57,072 nt of DNA, from positions 1 through 57,072 of the forward strand of contig JAMOTD010000002.1 of assembly GCA_027068415.1 (NCBI GenBank), read 5' to 3'. Shown piece after piece: positions 16,146 to 24,950 of this stretch (position 1 is its first letter; each line of letters opens with the position of its first letter). This DNA is from Desulfurobacteriaceae bacterium. Its GTDB lineage: Bacteria > Aquificota > Aquificia > Desulfurobacteriales > Desulfurobacteriaceae. The position numbers and the translations under genes are program-made. The notes beneath the pieces are model-generated. The model made no database searches, was not told the DNA's origin, and was given only the letters and a program-made list of their open reading frames with translations.

Positions 16146-17087
16146 TTGGAAAGGAAAAAAATAACCATCGTAGGGGCAGGAAACATCGGAGCTACCCTTG
16201 CCCTTCTACTTGCAAGGAGGGAGACTGCAGACATTACCCTCATTGACATAAACGAGGGAGTTGCGAAGGGAAAAGCCCTTGACATCATGGAGGCCTCTCC
16301 GATACTCGGCTTTAACGCCCACGTTGTCGGAACGGGTAACTACGAGGATACTGCAAACTCCGACATTGTAATAATCACTGCAGGTTTCCCAAGGAAGCCG
16401 GGAATGAGCAGGGACGACCTCCTATTTAAGAACTATGAAGTTGTAAAGAGCATCTCCGAGCAGATTAAAAAGTACTCACCTGAAGCCTTCGTAATAGTCG
16501 TCACAAATCCGCTTGATGCAATGACCTACACTGCTCTTAAAGTTACCGGCTTCCCCAAAGAGAGAGTTATGGGAATGGCGGGAGTCTTAGATTCGGCCCG
16601 CTTTGCCTACTTTATCTCCGAGAAGACGGGGATTTCAGTTGAAAACATAAACGCCTTTGTAATCGGGGGCCACGGCGACGACATGGTTCCCCTGCGCAAG
16701 TTCACGACAATTGCTGGAATGCCCATAACCAACTTCCTTTCCAAGGAAGAGCTTGAGGAGGTTATTGAGAGGACAAGGTTCGGAGGAGGAGAAATCGTTC
16801 AGCTCCTCAAAACCGGAAGCGCATTTTACGCCCCTGCCGCGTCAATCCTTGAAATGGTTCTTGCAATCCTCTGGAATAAGAGGAAAATTCTCTCTGCCAG
16901 CGTCTACCTTGAAGGCGAAGTAGGAGAGTACTACGGAGCTTCAGGCCTCTGCGTCGGAGTTCCAATAGTTTTGGGTAAAGATGGAGTTGAAGAGATTATT
17001 AAGCTTGACCTTACTGAAGAGGAGTGGGCGGACTGGAGGAAGTCTGTTGAGTCTGTAAGAAAGCTCGTTGAGAAACTGCCCCTTTAA
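16146..17087 (+). CDS. mdh: Malate dehydrogenase
   Basis: Interconverts malate and oxaloacetate with NAD(P)H, 313 residues, lactate/malate dehydrogenase-like type. Seen: G-A-G-N-I-G-A-T near the N-terminus (Rossmann loop), G-F-P-R-K-P-G-M-S-R-D-D-L with the substrate arginines (an Arg rather than Gln at the specificity position favours malate), V-T-N-P-L-D and the catalytic His in I-G-G-H-G-D-D-M-V-P. TTG at 16146 is chosen because GGAGG is 5 bp upstream; the frame is open from 16134. Followed 14 bp later by fumarase alpha, so the pair carries two consecutive steps of the (reductive) TCA cycle. Confidence 0.95.
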   Translation: MERKKITIVGAGNIGATLALLLARRETADITLIDINEGVAKGKALDIMEASPILGFNAHVVGTGNYEDTANSDIVIITAGFPRKPGMSRDDLLFKNYEVVKSISEQIKKYSPEAFVIVVTNPLDAMTYTALKVTGFPKERVMGMAGVLDSARFAYFISEKTGISVENINAFVIGGHGDDMVPLRKFTTIAGMPITNFLSKEELEEVIERTRFGGGEIVQLLKTGSAFYAPAASILEMVLAILWNKRKILSASVYLEGEVGEYYGASGLCVGVPIVLGKDGVEEIIKLDLTEEEWADWRKSVESVRKLVEKLPL

Positions 17088-17101
17088 TCCGGAGGGAAGA
17101 G

Positions 17102-17947
17102 ATGAGGGAAATTCACGTAGATAAAGTAAAGGAAACCGTTAAAAGGCTCTGTATGGAGGCAAATTACTTTCTTCCGCAAGACGTTTTAAATGCTTTTAAA
17201 GAGGGAAAGGAGAGGGAAGTTTCTCAGGTGGGGAAGAGCGTTTTTGACATCCTGCAGGAAAATGCAAGGATCGCCGCAAGTGAGGAGATTCCCTACTGTC
17301 AGGATACAGGCTTTGCTGTTGTCTTCCTTGAAATAGGTCAGGATATAAGGTTTGTTGGCGGAAGTTTAGAAGAGGCAGTTAACAGGGGAGTTGCCGAGGG
17401 CTACACTGAGGGATACCTGAGGAAGTCAATAGTCTCAGACCCCCTCTTTGACAGGAAGAATACGGGAGATAACACACCCGCCGTAATTCACTACAAAATT
17501 GTCCCCGGCGATAAGGTGAAAATAACCGTTGCGGCCAAAGGGGGCGGAAGTGAGAACATGAGCCGCCTTGCAATGCTCAAGCCCGCCGACGGAGTTGAGG
17601 GAGTTAAGAAGTTCGTATTAAAGACCGTAAGCGATGCAGGCCCCAACCCCTGCCCCCCTATAACCGTCGGCGTCGGAATAGGCGGAACCTTTGAGAAAGT
17701 TGCCTACCTTGCAAAGAAAGCCCTCTTAAGGCCGATAGGCCACAGGAACCCTGACCCCCGCTACGCAAGGCTTGAGGAGGAGCTCTTAGAGGGGATTAAC
17801 AAGCTTGGTATAGGCCCCTCGGGATTCGGCGGAAGGGTAACTGCCCTTGATGTTAAGATTGAGTGGTACCCCTGCCACATAGCCTCCCTTCCCGTTGCGG
17901 TAAACATTCAGTGCCACGCCTCAAGGCACAAGGAGGCCGAAATTTAG
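17102..17947 (+). CDS. Fumarate hydratase class I, alpha subunit
   Basis: Oxygen-sensitive [4Fe-4S] hydro-lyase that interconverts malate and fumarate, 281 residues, the N-terminal half of the two-subunit form. Cluster cysteines appear in I-P-Y-C-Q-D-T-G-F, N-P-C-P-P-I-T-V-G and W-Y-P-C-H-I-A-S. Other conserved parts are A-K-G-G-G-S-E-N-M and G-P-S-G-F-G-G. The beta subunit is not downstream, since the next gene is on the other strand, and must be elsewhere. Related TtdA and FumA proteins share this domain, but the mdh neighbour supports fumarase. Confidence 0.9.
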   Translation: MREIHVDKVKETVKRLCMEANYFLPQDVLNAFKEGKEREVSQVGKSVFDILQENARIAASEEIPYCQDTGFAVVFLEIGQDIRFVGGSLEEAVNRGVAEGYTEGYLRKSIVSDPLFDRKNTGDNTPAVIHYKIVPGDKVKITVAAKGGGSENMSRLAMLKPADGVEGVKKFVLKTVSDAGPNPCPPITVGVGIGGTFEKVAYLAKKALLRPIGHRNPDPRYARLEEELLEGINKLGIGPSGFGGRVTALDVKIEWYPCHIASLPVAVNIQCHASRHKEAEI

Positions 17948-17960
17948 TTCTTTCGGGGCA

Positions 17961-17982
17961 AAAACTTGGAGCTCTAAGTTTT
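17961..17982. terminator. Bidirectional terminator between fumarase alpha and bioC
   Basis: AAAACTT at 17961-17967 pairs with AAGTTTT at 17976-17982 around a GGAGCTCT loop that can itself partly pair. The arms give a run of T on either strand, suiting termination of both convergent genes. It overlaps the bioC stop codon. Confidence 0.55.
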
Positions 17983-18675
17983 CCTTGCAGTGAGAATGAG
18001 GACATCGTACTCAATAACCGGCTCTTTTGAGTACACCTCCAAAAACCTTAGGAGCTCCCCCCTCTTGGGCCTTCCGAAGGGGTTCCTCGCCCCCGTCCTG
18101 TTTACGGCCTTTAGGGCCTCCTTTGGGCTTTTAAAAACTTTTCTCAGGTAAACCCTTTCAAACTCAATAATTTCAAACAGTCGGGAGAGCTCTGCGAAAA
18201 CCTTCTCCTCATCAGGGAACTTAAAGAGGGGAAGGGAGCTCCCTACATCCTTCCAGCACTTAAAGAGTATTTTCAGGCTCCCCTCTACGGGAATTGAGAG
18301 GAGAAAGTACCCTCCGCTTTTCAAAACCCTGTAAGCCTCTCTGAAGCTCCTTTCAACCTGAGTCCACTGGAGGGCGAAGTTTGAGATAACCGTTTTGAAA
18401 CTCTCATCTTTAAAGGGTATTCTTTCGGCGTCTCCACAGACGGCCACCCTTCCCTTCTCCCTGCACCTTTTTGTCATTTCCGGTGCAATGTCTAAACAGA
18501 TTCCACCTTCAGGGGTTAGCTTTCCGGTTCCTGCTCCGAGGTCTAAAAGGGGAAGGAGCTTGTCAATTAAGTTCAAACGCCTCAGCAGTCTCTCTCCCGC
18601 CTCAAGCTGGAGCTCTGCCACCTCTTCGTACTCTTTAGCGGCAAGTGAAAAGTTCCTCTTAATCCTCTCTTTCAT
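17974..18675 (-). CDS. bioC: Malonyl-ACP O-methyltransferase-like protein
   Basis: SAM-dependent class I methyltransferase of 233 residues. BioC methylates malonyl-ACP so the fatty acid machinery can build the biotin pimelate chain. Family features: an N-terminal F-S-L-A-A-K-E-Y-E-E-V-A-E-L-Q segment, L-D-L-G-A-G-T-G-K-L (SAM loop), C-G-D-A-E-R-I-P-F and S-N-F-A-L-Q-W-T, where BioC has S-N-L-A-L-Q-W. ATG at 18675 lacks a strong ribosome-binding site. No other biotin gene is nearby, so the function rests on sequence alone. Confidence 0.82.
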   Translation of the reverse strand: MKERIKRNFSLAAKEYEEVAELQLEAGERLLRRLNLIDKLLPLLDLGAGTGKLTPEGGICLDIAPEMTKRCREKGRVAVCGDAERIPFKDESFKTVISNFALQWTQVERSFREAYRVLKSGGYFLLSIPVEGSLKILFKCWKDVGSSLPLFKFPDEEKVFAELSRLFEIIEFERVYLRKVFKSPKEALKAVNRTGARNPFGRPKRGELLRFLEVYSKEPVIEYDVLILTARKT

Positions 18676-18716
18676 GGCTTTTAGGAATATAATTTTTCAA
18701 ACTCTGGAGGTAAACC

Positions 18717-19787
18717 TTGACCTGGATTAAGAGGAGGAAAACCAGAACTGTCTGGGTGGGTAAGGTTCCGGTTGGGAGCTCCCACCCGGTAGCCGTTCAA
18801 TCTATGACGAACACCTTTACCGAAGACGTTCCCGCAACCGTTGCCCAGATAAAGGAGCTTGAGAGGGTAGGCTGCGAGATTGTTAGGGTTGCCGTTCCCT
18901 CGGTTGAGGCGGCAAAGGCCATTCCGAAAATCAAGGAGCAGATTTCAATTCCCCTCGTTGCCGACATCCACTTTGACCACCGCCTTGCCCTCCTCTCAAT
19001 TGAGGAGGGTGCAGACTGCATAAGGATTAACCCGGGGAACATAGGTGCACAGTGGAAGGTTAAGGAAATAGTTAAACTTGCCAAAGAGAGGGGAGTTTCA
19101 ATAAGGGTGGGGGTAAATACCGGCTCAATTCCGGCAGAGCTCCTAAACAAGTACGGCTCTCCAAAGCCCGAAGCCCTTGCAGAAGCTGCCTTGAACTACG
19201 CAAAGCTCCTTGAGGACTGGGACTTTACAAATACGAAGTTCTCCCTTAAGGGCTCCGACGTTAAAACTACCGTTTTGGCCAATAAAATTTTCGCCTCTCA
19301 GACCGATTACCCCATTCACGTGGGGATTACGGAGGCGGGAACCTTTATCTCCGGTGCGGTTAAGTCTGCGGTGGGGGTCGGAATTCTCCTCTATGAGGGA
19401 ATCGGGGATACGTTAAGGGTTTCTTTAACCACCCACCCGAAAGAAGAGGTAAAAATAGCCTACAAGATACTCTCGGCACTTGAGCTCAGGAAGAGGGGAG
19501 TGGAGGTAATCTCCTGCCCCACCTGCGGAAGGTGCTTGGTTGACGTTGAGGGCCTTGCAAAGGAGGTGGAGGAGAGGCTTGAGCACGTTGAAAAGCCCCT
19601 GAAGGTTGCAGTTATGGGTTGTGCAGTAAACGGCCCGGGGGAGGCGAGGTTTGCAGACGTAGGAATAGCCGGTGCCGGAAGCTACTTTATCCTTTTCGTT
19701 AAAGGGAAGGTTATAGAGAAACTAAAGCCCGAAGAGGCCCTTGAGAGGCTCGTTGAGGAAGTTGAGAGGCTTGCGGAGGAGAGGTGA
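18717..19787 (+). CDS. ispG: 4-hydroxy-3-methylbut-2-enyl-diphosphate synthase
   Basis: Reductive [4Fe-4S] enzyme of the MEP isoprenoid pathway (GcpE), 356 residues, the short bacterial form. N-terminal TIM-barrel blocks include Q-S-M-T-N-T, D-I-H-F-D-H and R-I-N-P-G-N-I-G. The cluster cysteines are in C-P-T-C-G-R-C and M-G-C-A-V-N-G-P-G-E-A near the C-terminus. TTG at 18717 has GGAGGT with 5 bp spacing. Its end overlaps the next start (GTGA), and ispF at 28940 is from the same pathway. Confidence 0.97.
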   Translation: MTWIKRRKTRTVWVGKVPVGSSHPVAVQSMTNTFTEDVPATVAQIKELERVGCEIVRVAVPSVEAAKAIPKIKEQISIPLVADIHFDHRLALLSIEEGADCIRINPGNIGAQWKVKEIVKLAKERGVSIRVGVNTGSIPAELLNKYGSPKPEALAEAALNYAKLLEDWDFTNTKFSLKGSDVKTTVLANKIFASQTDYPIHVGITEAGTFISGAVKSAVGVGILLYEGIGDTLRVSLTTHPKEEVKIAYKILSALELRKRGVEVISCPTCGRCLVDVEGLAKEVEERLEHVEKPLKVAVMGCAVNGPGEARFADVGIAGAGSYFILFVKGKVIEKLKPEEALERLVEEVERLAEER

Positions 19788-20116
19788 AGGTAAGGAGCGT
19801 CTTTATAGAGGGGATGAAAGTTCACATGAGGTGCGGAGTTTACAAAGAGGAGAGGGAGCTGGGGGTTCAGGCCGAGGTCTCGGTAAGGGTGGTTTCGGAG
19901 GGGTTTGTGGACTATCAGGAGCTCTATAACCTCATAAAGAGAGTTGCCTCAGGAACTTTTATCTACATTGAGGAGTTTCAGGATACACTTCTTGAGGAGA
20001 TTATAAATAAATGGAATCCAGTTGAAGTTATAATAAGAACTATTAAAGTCAGCGTTCCTTTTCAACACAGCTTTGAGAGGGCGGGGGTAGAGCTGAGATG
20101 GCAGAGAGAAAGATAG
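19784..20116 (+). CDS. FolB-like dihydroneopterin aldolase family protein
   Basis: A 110-residue T-fold protein resembling dihydroneopterin aldolase (folate synthesis). The N-terminus I-E-G-M-K-V-H-M-R-C-G-V-Y-K-E-E-R is like FolB R-x-x-x-x-x-G-V-x-x-x-E, followed by a central D-Y-Q-E-L-Y-N-L-I helix. At the C-terminal strand, where FolB normally has the catalytic K-P, this protein reads V-S-V-P-F-Q-H-S, so the Lys seems missing. It could be an inactive, FolX-like or otherwise changed member. It overlaps ispG by 4 bp and the next gene by 19 bp. Confidence 0.65.
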   Translation: MKVRSVFIEGMKVHMRCGVYKEERELGVQAEVSVRVVSEGFVDYQELYNLIKRVASGTFIYIEEFQDTLLEEIINKWNPVEVIIRTIKVSVPFQHSFERAGVELRWQRER

Positions 20117-21177
20117 AGTGTAAGGTCTTAAAGAGGGTAAGGGAGAAAAAGAAGTTAACTTCCGGGGAGCTCCAGCTCATAACGAAAATCGCCAAAGAGG
20201 AGCTCAAGTTCCTTGCAAGAAACAACATCCCTCTCATTCCGGAAAACTACATTCTCTGGTTTGAAATCTTCTGCTACCTGATTGAGAACGAGCTTGAGCT
20301 TTCCGACCTTGAAATCCTCGGCCTCTTTAAGGAGAAGTACCCCACCATAGAGAAGGTAGAGAGTGTTCTGGTTGAGGTTGAACCCCAGGAGAAGGAGCTC
20401 CTTAAGAGAGTTGCTGAGGAGATAGTCAATGAAGTTGATAAAGTAATTGAGAGCCTTGACGTTCACAATAAAAACCTTGAGGAGAAAGAGAATTCTTTTA
20501 GAGAAATAAAAGAGACTATCTCCGACGATACTGTGAAGGGGCTCCTTGAAAAGATTTTGAGCGAGCTCTCGGAAATAAAGGGGCAGAACGAGGAGCTTAA
20601 AAAGAAGCTTGAGGAGGCAAACAACCAAATCAGGAAGCTTACCAGCGAGCTTGAGGAGACTAAGAGGGAGGCCTCAATAGACTTCTTAACCCAGGTTGCA
20701 AACCGTGCAAGCTTTGACAGGGCAATAACCGACCTCGTAAACGACTTCTACAGGCGGAACTACCCCTTCGCCCTTCTCATGATAGACATAGACAACTTCA
20801 AGAAGATAAACGACACCTACGGCCACCAGGCAGGTGACTACGTCCTGAGGGAGCTGGCGAGGGTTTTAAAGAGTCAACTCAGGGCGCGGGACGTTATAGC
20901 CCGCTACGGCGGTGAGGAGTTTGCGATTCTCCTTCCCGGCGTTACCTTCAGTCAGGCCATAAGGGTTGCTGAGAGGTTGAGGAGGGCCGTTGAGAAGCAC
21001 CTATTTAAGTACGGGGACAAGGTTATTCCCGTGACAATCAGCATCGGCGTTGCCCTTATGAGGGAGGGTCTTGACGAAACGGCACTCGTTGAAAAGGCCG
21101 ATAAGGCCCTCTACCTTGCAAAGCGCTCGGGTAAGAATCAGGTTAAGACAGACCTTGACGTGGAGCTTGAGGAGTGA
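20098..21177 (+). CDS. Diguanylate cyclase (GGDEF domain) with coiled-coil N-terminus
   Basis: Makes cyclic di-GMP from GTP. 359 residues: an unrecognised helical N-terminus (1-110), a long coiled coil (about 115-195) and a GGDEF domain starting at S-I-D-F-L-T-Q-V-A-N-R near 197. The active-site motif is G-G-E-E-F at 271-275, with an intact inhibitory I-site R-A-R-D at 262-265 five residues before it, so product feedback is expected. No membrane segment is seen. The input signal is unknown. It overlaps both neighbours by a few bases. Confidence 0.93.
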   Translation: MAERKIECKVLKRVREKKKLTSGELQLITKIAKEELKFLARNNIPLIPENYILWFEIFCYLIENELELSDLEILGLFKEKYPTIEKVESVLVEVEPQEKELLKRVAEEIVNEVDKVIESLDVHNKNLEEKENSFREIKETISDDTVKGLLEKILSELSEIKGQNEELKKKLEEANNQIRKLTSELEETKREASIDFLTQVANRASFDRAITDLVNDFYRRNYPFALLMIDIDNFKKINDTYGHQAGDYVLRELARVLKSQLRARDVIARYGGEEFAILLPGVTFSQAIRVAERLRRAVEKHLFKYGDKVIPVTISIGVALMREGLDETALVEKADKALYLAKRSGKNQVKTDLDVELEE

Positions 21178-21785
21178 GAGTTCTCCTTCACATCTGCTGT
21201 GCCCCCTGTGCCTGTTATCCGATTAAGGTTTTGAAGGAGAGGGGCTACGAAATCATCGGCCTCTGGTATAACCCCAACATCCACCCATGCACCGAGTTCG
21301 TTAAGAGAATGGAGGCCGTTAAAAAGCTTGAGGAAATTGAAGGGATAAAGGTAATCTACTTTGACTCCTACGAGCCCGAAAAGTGGTTTAGGGCTGTTGC
21401 TTTCAGGGAAGAGAGGCCGATTAGGTGTCAAATCTGCTACTCAATGCGCCTTGAGATGGCCGCCTCGGTTGCAAAGAAGGGAAAGTTTGACGCCTTCACC
21501 TCAACCCTCTTCTACAGCAAGTACCAAAAAAGGGAACTTATGGTTCCCCTTGCCGAAAATGCCGCAGAGAAGTTCGGCGTAAACTTCCTTAATATTGACT
21601 TCAGGGAAGGGTGGAAAGAGGGGATAGAGGTCTCAAAGGACTACGGTCTCTACCGTCAGCAGTACTGCGGTTGCCTCTATTCTGAAAAGGAGCGCTACTG
21701 CCCAAAGGGAAAGCCGAGGGCCGACTGGGTCTTGGAGCAGACCGTTAGAGAGGCCGAAAGGGTTATCTCCCACTTTAAGAAGTGA
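21174..21785 (+). CDS. queH: Epoxyqueuosine reductase QueH
   Basis: Last step of queuosine synthesis in tRNA, reducing epoxyqueuosine to queuosine; the QueH (DUF208) type, not QueG. 203 residues. H-I-C-C-A-P-C-A-C at 7-15 has the paired cysteines, R-C-Q-I-C-Y near residue 84 and Q-Q-Y-C-G-C-L-Y near residue 161 complete the cluster and metal set typical of this family. GTG at 21174 overlaps the previous stop by 4 bp. No other queuosine gene is in the window. Confidence 0.92.
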   Translation: MRVLLHICCAPCACYPIKVLKERGYEIIGLWYNPNIHPCTEFVKRMEAVKKLEEIEGIKVIYFDSYEPEKWFRAVAFREERPIRCQICYSMRLEMAASVAKKGKFDAFTSTLFYSKYQKRELMVPLAENAAEKFGVNFLNIDFREGWKEGIEVSKDYGLYRQQYCGCLYSEKERYCPKGKPRADWVLEQTVREAERVISHFKK

Positions 21786-21832
21786 ATTTCCCTATAATTA
21801 ACCTTCCTTAAACCCTTTTCAGGAGGCCTTCC

Positions 21833-24358
21833 TTGAAAAACCCCTTCCTTGAGAGCGAGAAAATCTGGGTTTTAGACGGCGGGATGGGAACTATGCTTAT
21901 GAAGAAGGGGCTTGACGTTAACTACGCCCCGGAGCTCCTCAACCTGAAGCACCCGGAAGTCTTAAAGGAAATCCACTCCGAGTACATTGAGGCCGGAGCC
22001 GACATAATAGAGACCAACACCTTCGGAAGCAACAGGATAAAGCTTTCTCACTACGGCCTTGAGGATAAGGTAAGGGAGCTTACCGCAGCCGGAGTGAAAC
22101 TTGCGAGGGAGGTTGCACAGGGGAGAGCTCTCGTAGCCCTCTCGGTCGGCCCTACGGGGGTCTTCGTTGAGCCCGTCGGCGACTACACCTTTGATGAGAT
22201 AGTAGATGTATTTAAAGAGCAGATAGAGGCCGGAGCAGAAGCAGGAGCAGATTTAATTCTTATAGAGACCATGTCAGACATTAAGGAGGCAAAGGCCGCA
22301 GTAGTTGCCGCCCAGGAAGTCTGCGACCTTCCCGTAATGGTAAGCATGACCTATCAGGAGGACGGAAGAACGCTCCTGGGAACTCCTCCGGAGGTCTCTG
22401 CGGCGGTCTTTGAAGGCTTTAATGTGGCGGCGGTCGGGGCAAACTGCTCCCTCGGACCCGAGAGCTTCGTTGAGCTCGTTAAGAGGATGGCAGAAACGAC
22501 CTACACCCCCATAGTAGTTTACGCCAACGCAGGCCTTCCCGTTTTAAAGGATGGGAAAACAATTTACCCCGAGCCCCCTGAAACCTTCAGAAAGTACGCC
22601 GTAGAGTTCGTTAAGGCCGGTGCAAACATAATTGGTGGCTGCTGCGGGACGACTCCGGAGCACATAAGAGCGATTAAGGAGGCAGTTAAGGACTTAAAAC
22701 CGGTAGGGAGAAACCCCGTTAAGGGTTTAAAGGTTGCAAGCAGGACGAGGTTGGTTTTGGTTGGCACCGGCTACCCCACCAGAATGATTGGTGAGAGGAT
22801 TAACCCGACCGGGAAGAAGAGCCTTCAGGAGGCCCTAAAGAAGGGGGACTTCTCAATTGTCAGGCAGGAGGCAAAGAAGCAGGTTGAGGAGGGGGCGGAG
22901 CTCCTTGACGTAAACGTCGGCGTTCCCGGAATAGACGAGGCAAAAGCCTTAAAGGAGGCCGTTAAGACCGTAATAGAGACGGTGGATGCCCCCATAGTTA
23001 TTGACAGCAAAGACCCGAAGGCCCTTGAAGAAGCCCTCAAGATGGCCGACGGAAAGCCGATAGTCAACTCCTGCTCGGGTGAGGAAAAAGATATTAGAGA
23101 AATCCTTCCTCTCGTTAAAAAATACGGCGCAAACGTCCTCCTCCTTGCAATAGACGATGAGGGGCTGAAGGAGAAGGCTGAAGATAGGGTTGAGATAGTT
23201 GAAAAACTCTTAAAAGAGTGTGAAAAACTCGGAATAGACAGGGACTCAACCATTGCAGACGTTTTAAACCTTGCGGTGAGCGCGATGCCCGACTCTACCG
23301 TTGAGACCTTAAAGGCCATACGCCTGGTTAAAGAGAAGTTTGGAATAGCAACAACTTTAGGAGTCAGCAACGTCTCCTTCGGACTACCCTCCCGCTCCCT
23401 CATAAACTCGGCCTTTATGGCTATGGCAATTTACAGCGGGCTTGACAGCGGAATAGTGAACCCCGGCGACAGCCGTATGGTTGAAACGATTTACGCCTCA
23501 GACGTTTTGGTGGGCAAGGATAAGGGGGCAGAGGGGTTTGTAAGCAAGTTTCAGAACTATAAACTTAAAGGTGAGGACAAAGAGTGCAGGGAGCTCTTAT
23601 CAAAAATCCACGCCCTAACCGGGGCATTCCTTAAGGGGAAGAAAATCTCCGTTGACTTTTCGGGAAAGGAAGAGAAGAAGGAGAAGGGTAGAGAAGAAAA
23701 AGAGGAAGAGGGAGCTCCTGCCGGCATTTTGGGGGAAATCTTCAGGAAAGTTTTAGAGGGAGATAAGGAGGGCATAGTAGAGCTGACCAAAGAGGCCTTA
23801 AAGGAGTACGAACCCCTCAAGATAAGCGACGAAGCCCTGATAAAGGCCTTAGACGTAGTCGGAAAGAGGTTTGAGAAGGGGGAAATCTTCCTTCCCCAGA
23901 TGCTCCGCTCGGCTCAAGCCGTTCAGGCCTCTTTCGGCGTCTTAAAGGAGGAGCTTAAGAAGAGGGGGAGCAGCGTTAAGGGCAGCGGGAAAATCGTTAT
24001 GGCAACAGTCCACGGCGACGTACACGAAATCGGAAAGAACATAGTAATCACTATGCTTGAAAACAGCGGTTTTGAGGTTGTTGACCTCGGAACAAATGTT
24101 CCTCCGGAAGTCGTTGTTGAGGTAGCAAAGAGGGAGAAGGCGGACATAGTAGGCCTTTCGGCACTTATGACAACCACTCTTCCTGCAATGGAGGAGACAA
24201 TTAAAGCGATAAGAGAGGCTGGGCTTGATATTCCCGTAATAGTTGGCGGTGCGGTTGTCACTCCCGAGTACGCCAAGTCCATCGGAGGAATCTACGGAGG
24301 AGACGCCCAGGAGGCTGTTAAAATAGTTAAGCAACTTTTAAAACAGGAGGAGAGATGA
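21833..24358 (+). CDS. metH: Cobalamin-dependent methionine synthase lacking the reactivation domain
   Basis: Transfers methyl from methyl-tetrahydrofolate via cobalamin to homocysteine. 841 residues in three modules: homocysteine-binding (1-290, zinc ligands in G-A-N-C-S and G-G-C-C-G-T-T-P-E-H), pterin-binding (about 315-570, R-I-N-P-T-G near its start), and B12-binding with cap (about 630-841, V-H-G-D-V-H-E-I-G with the cobalt His). The SAM-binding reactivation domain of E. coli MetH is absent, as in Thermotoga-type enzymes, so a separate protein must do that job. TTG at 21833 has AGGAGG 6 bp upstream. Overlaps apt by 4 bp. Confidence 0.96.
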   Translation: MKNPFLESEKIWVLDGGMGTMLMKKGLDVNYAPELLNLKHPEVLKEIHSEYIEAGADIIETNTFGSNRIKLSHYGLEDKVRELTAAGVKLAREVAQGRALVALSVGPTGVFVEPVGDYTFDEIVDVFKEQIEAGAEAGADLILIETMSDIKEAKAAVVAAQEVCDLPVMVSMTYQEDGRTLLGTPPEVSAAVFEGFNVAAVGANCSLGPESFVELVKRMAETTYTPIVVYANAGLPVLKDGKTIYPEPPETFRKYAVEFVKAGANIIGGCCGTTPEHIRAIKEAVKDLKPVGRNPVKGLKVASRTRLVLVGTGYPTRMIGERINPTGKKSLQEALKKGDFSIVRQEAKKQVEEGAELLDVNVGVPGIDEAKALKEAVKTVIETVDAPIVIDSKDPKALEEALKMADGKPIVNSCSGEEKDIREILPLVKKYGANVLLLAIDDEGLKEKAEDRVEIVEKLLKECEKLGIDRDSTIADVLNLAVSAMPDSTVETLKAIRLVKEKFGIATTLGVSNVSFGLPSRSLINSAFMAMAIYSGLDSGIVNPGDSRMVETIYASDVLVGKDKGAEGFVSKFQNYKLKGEDKECRELLSKIHALTGAFLKGKKISVDFSGKEEKKEKGREEKEEEGAPAGILGEIFRKVLEGDKEGIVELTKEALKEYEPLKISDEALIKALDVVGKRFEKGEIFLPQMLRSAQAVQASFGVLKEELKKRGSSVKGSGKIVMATVHGDVHEIGKNIVITMLENSGFEVVDLGTNVPPEVVVEVAKREKADIVGLSALMTTTLPAMEETIKAIREAGLDIPVIVGGAVVTPEYAKSIGGIYGGDAQEAVKIVKQLLKQEER

Positions 24359-24915
24359 GCTTTAAGGAGACCGACCTTGACATTCACAAGGAGATAGAGG
24401 AGCTTAAGTCCTTAATCAGAGATGTGCCAGACTTCCCCAAGCCCGGAATAGTCTTTAAGGACATCACTCCCCTTCTCCACAAACCGTGGGCCTTTCAAAA
24501 GGTAATAGACTACATAGGTAATCGCTACATCGGTGCAGGGGTTGAAATAGTTGCCGGGATTGAGTCAAGGGGATTTCTCCTTGCGGCGGCCCTTGCCTAC
24601 AAGATAGGGGCGGGCCTTGCAATAATCAGGAAGCCCGGAAAGCTTCCCTATAAGACCGTAAGTGCCAGCTACACTTTAGAGTACGGTGAAGACAGGATAG
24701 AAATTCACGAGGATGCCATAACCAGGGGAACTAAGGTTGTTCTCATAGACGACGTCCTTGCAACCGGCGGAACGATGAGCGCCGCCATAGAACTGGTTGA
24801 GAAGCTCGGAGGGAACATAGTGAGCGTTGACTTCCTCCTTGAGCTCACATTTCTCGACGGGAGGAAGAGGATATTGGAGAAGGGCTATCCCGTTTTCTCA
24901 TTAATAAAGTTCTAA
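24355..24915 (+). CDS. apt: Adenine phosphoribosyltransferase
   Basis: Salvages adenine to AMP using PRPP, 186 residues. The PRPP motif V-L-I-D-D-V-L-A-T-G-G-T-M lies near residue 131. Also seen are P-G-I-V-F-K-D-I-T-P-L and G-I-E-S-R-G-F-L, both typical of Apt. Translationally coupled to metH through ATGA. Methionine cycle and adenine salvage are linked by SAM turnover, which may explain the pairing (inference). Confidence 0.96.
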   Translation: MSFKETDLDIHKEIEELKSLIRDVPDFPKPGIVFKDITPLLHKPWAFQKVIDYIGNRYIGAGVEIVAGIESRGFLLAAALAYKIGAGLAIIRKPGKLPYKTVSASYTLEYGEDRIEIHEDAITRGTKVVLIDDVLATGGTMSAAIELVEKLGGNIVSVDFLLELTFLDGRKRILEKGYPVFSLIKF

Positions 24916-24921
24916 TATAAT
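24916..24921 (+). promoter_or_regulatory. Possible -10 box for the fabF-rnc-maf run
   Basis: A perfect TATAAT directly follows the apt stop, about 30 bp before the fabF ATG. No clear -35 is seen at the right distance, so this is tentative. Confidence 0.35.
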
Positions 24922-24950
24922 TCACATTACGAAAGTTTAAGGAGTTTTAA

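Noticed and set aside
21786-21832. Cobalamin or SAM riboswitch upstream of metH
   Set aside because: The gap is only 47 nt and holds no recognisable B12-box or S-box structure.
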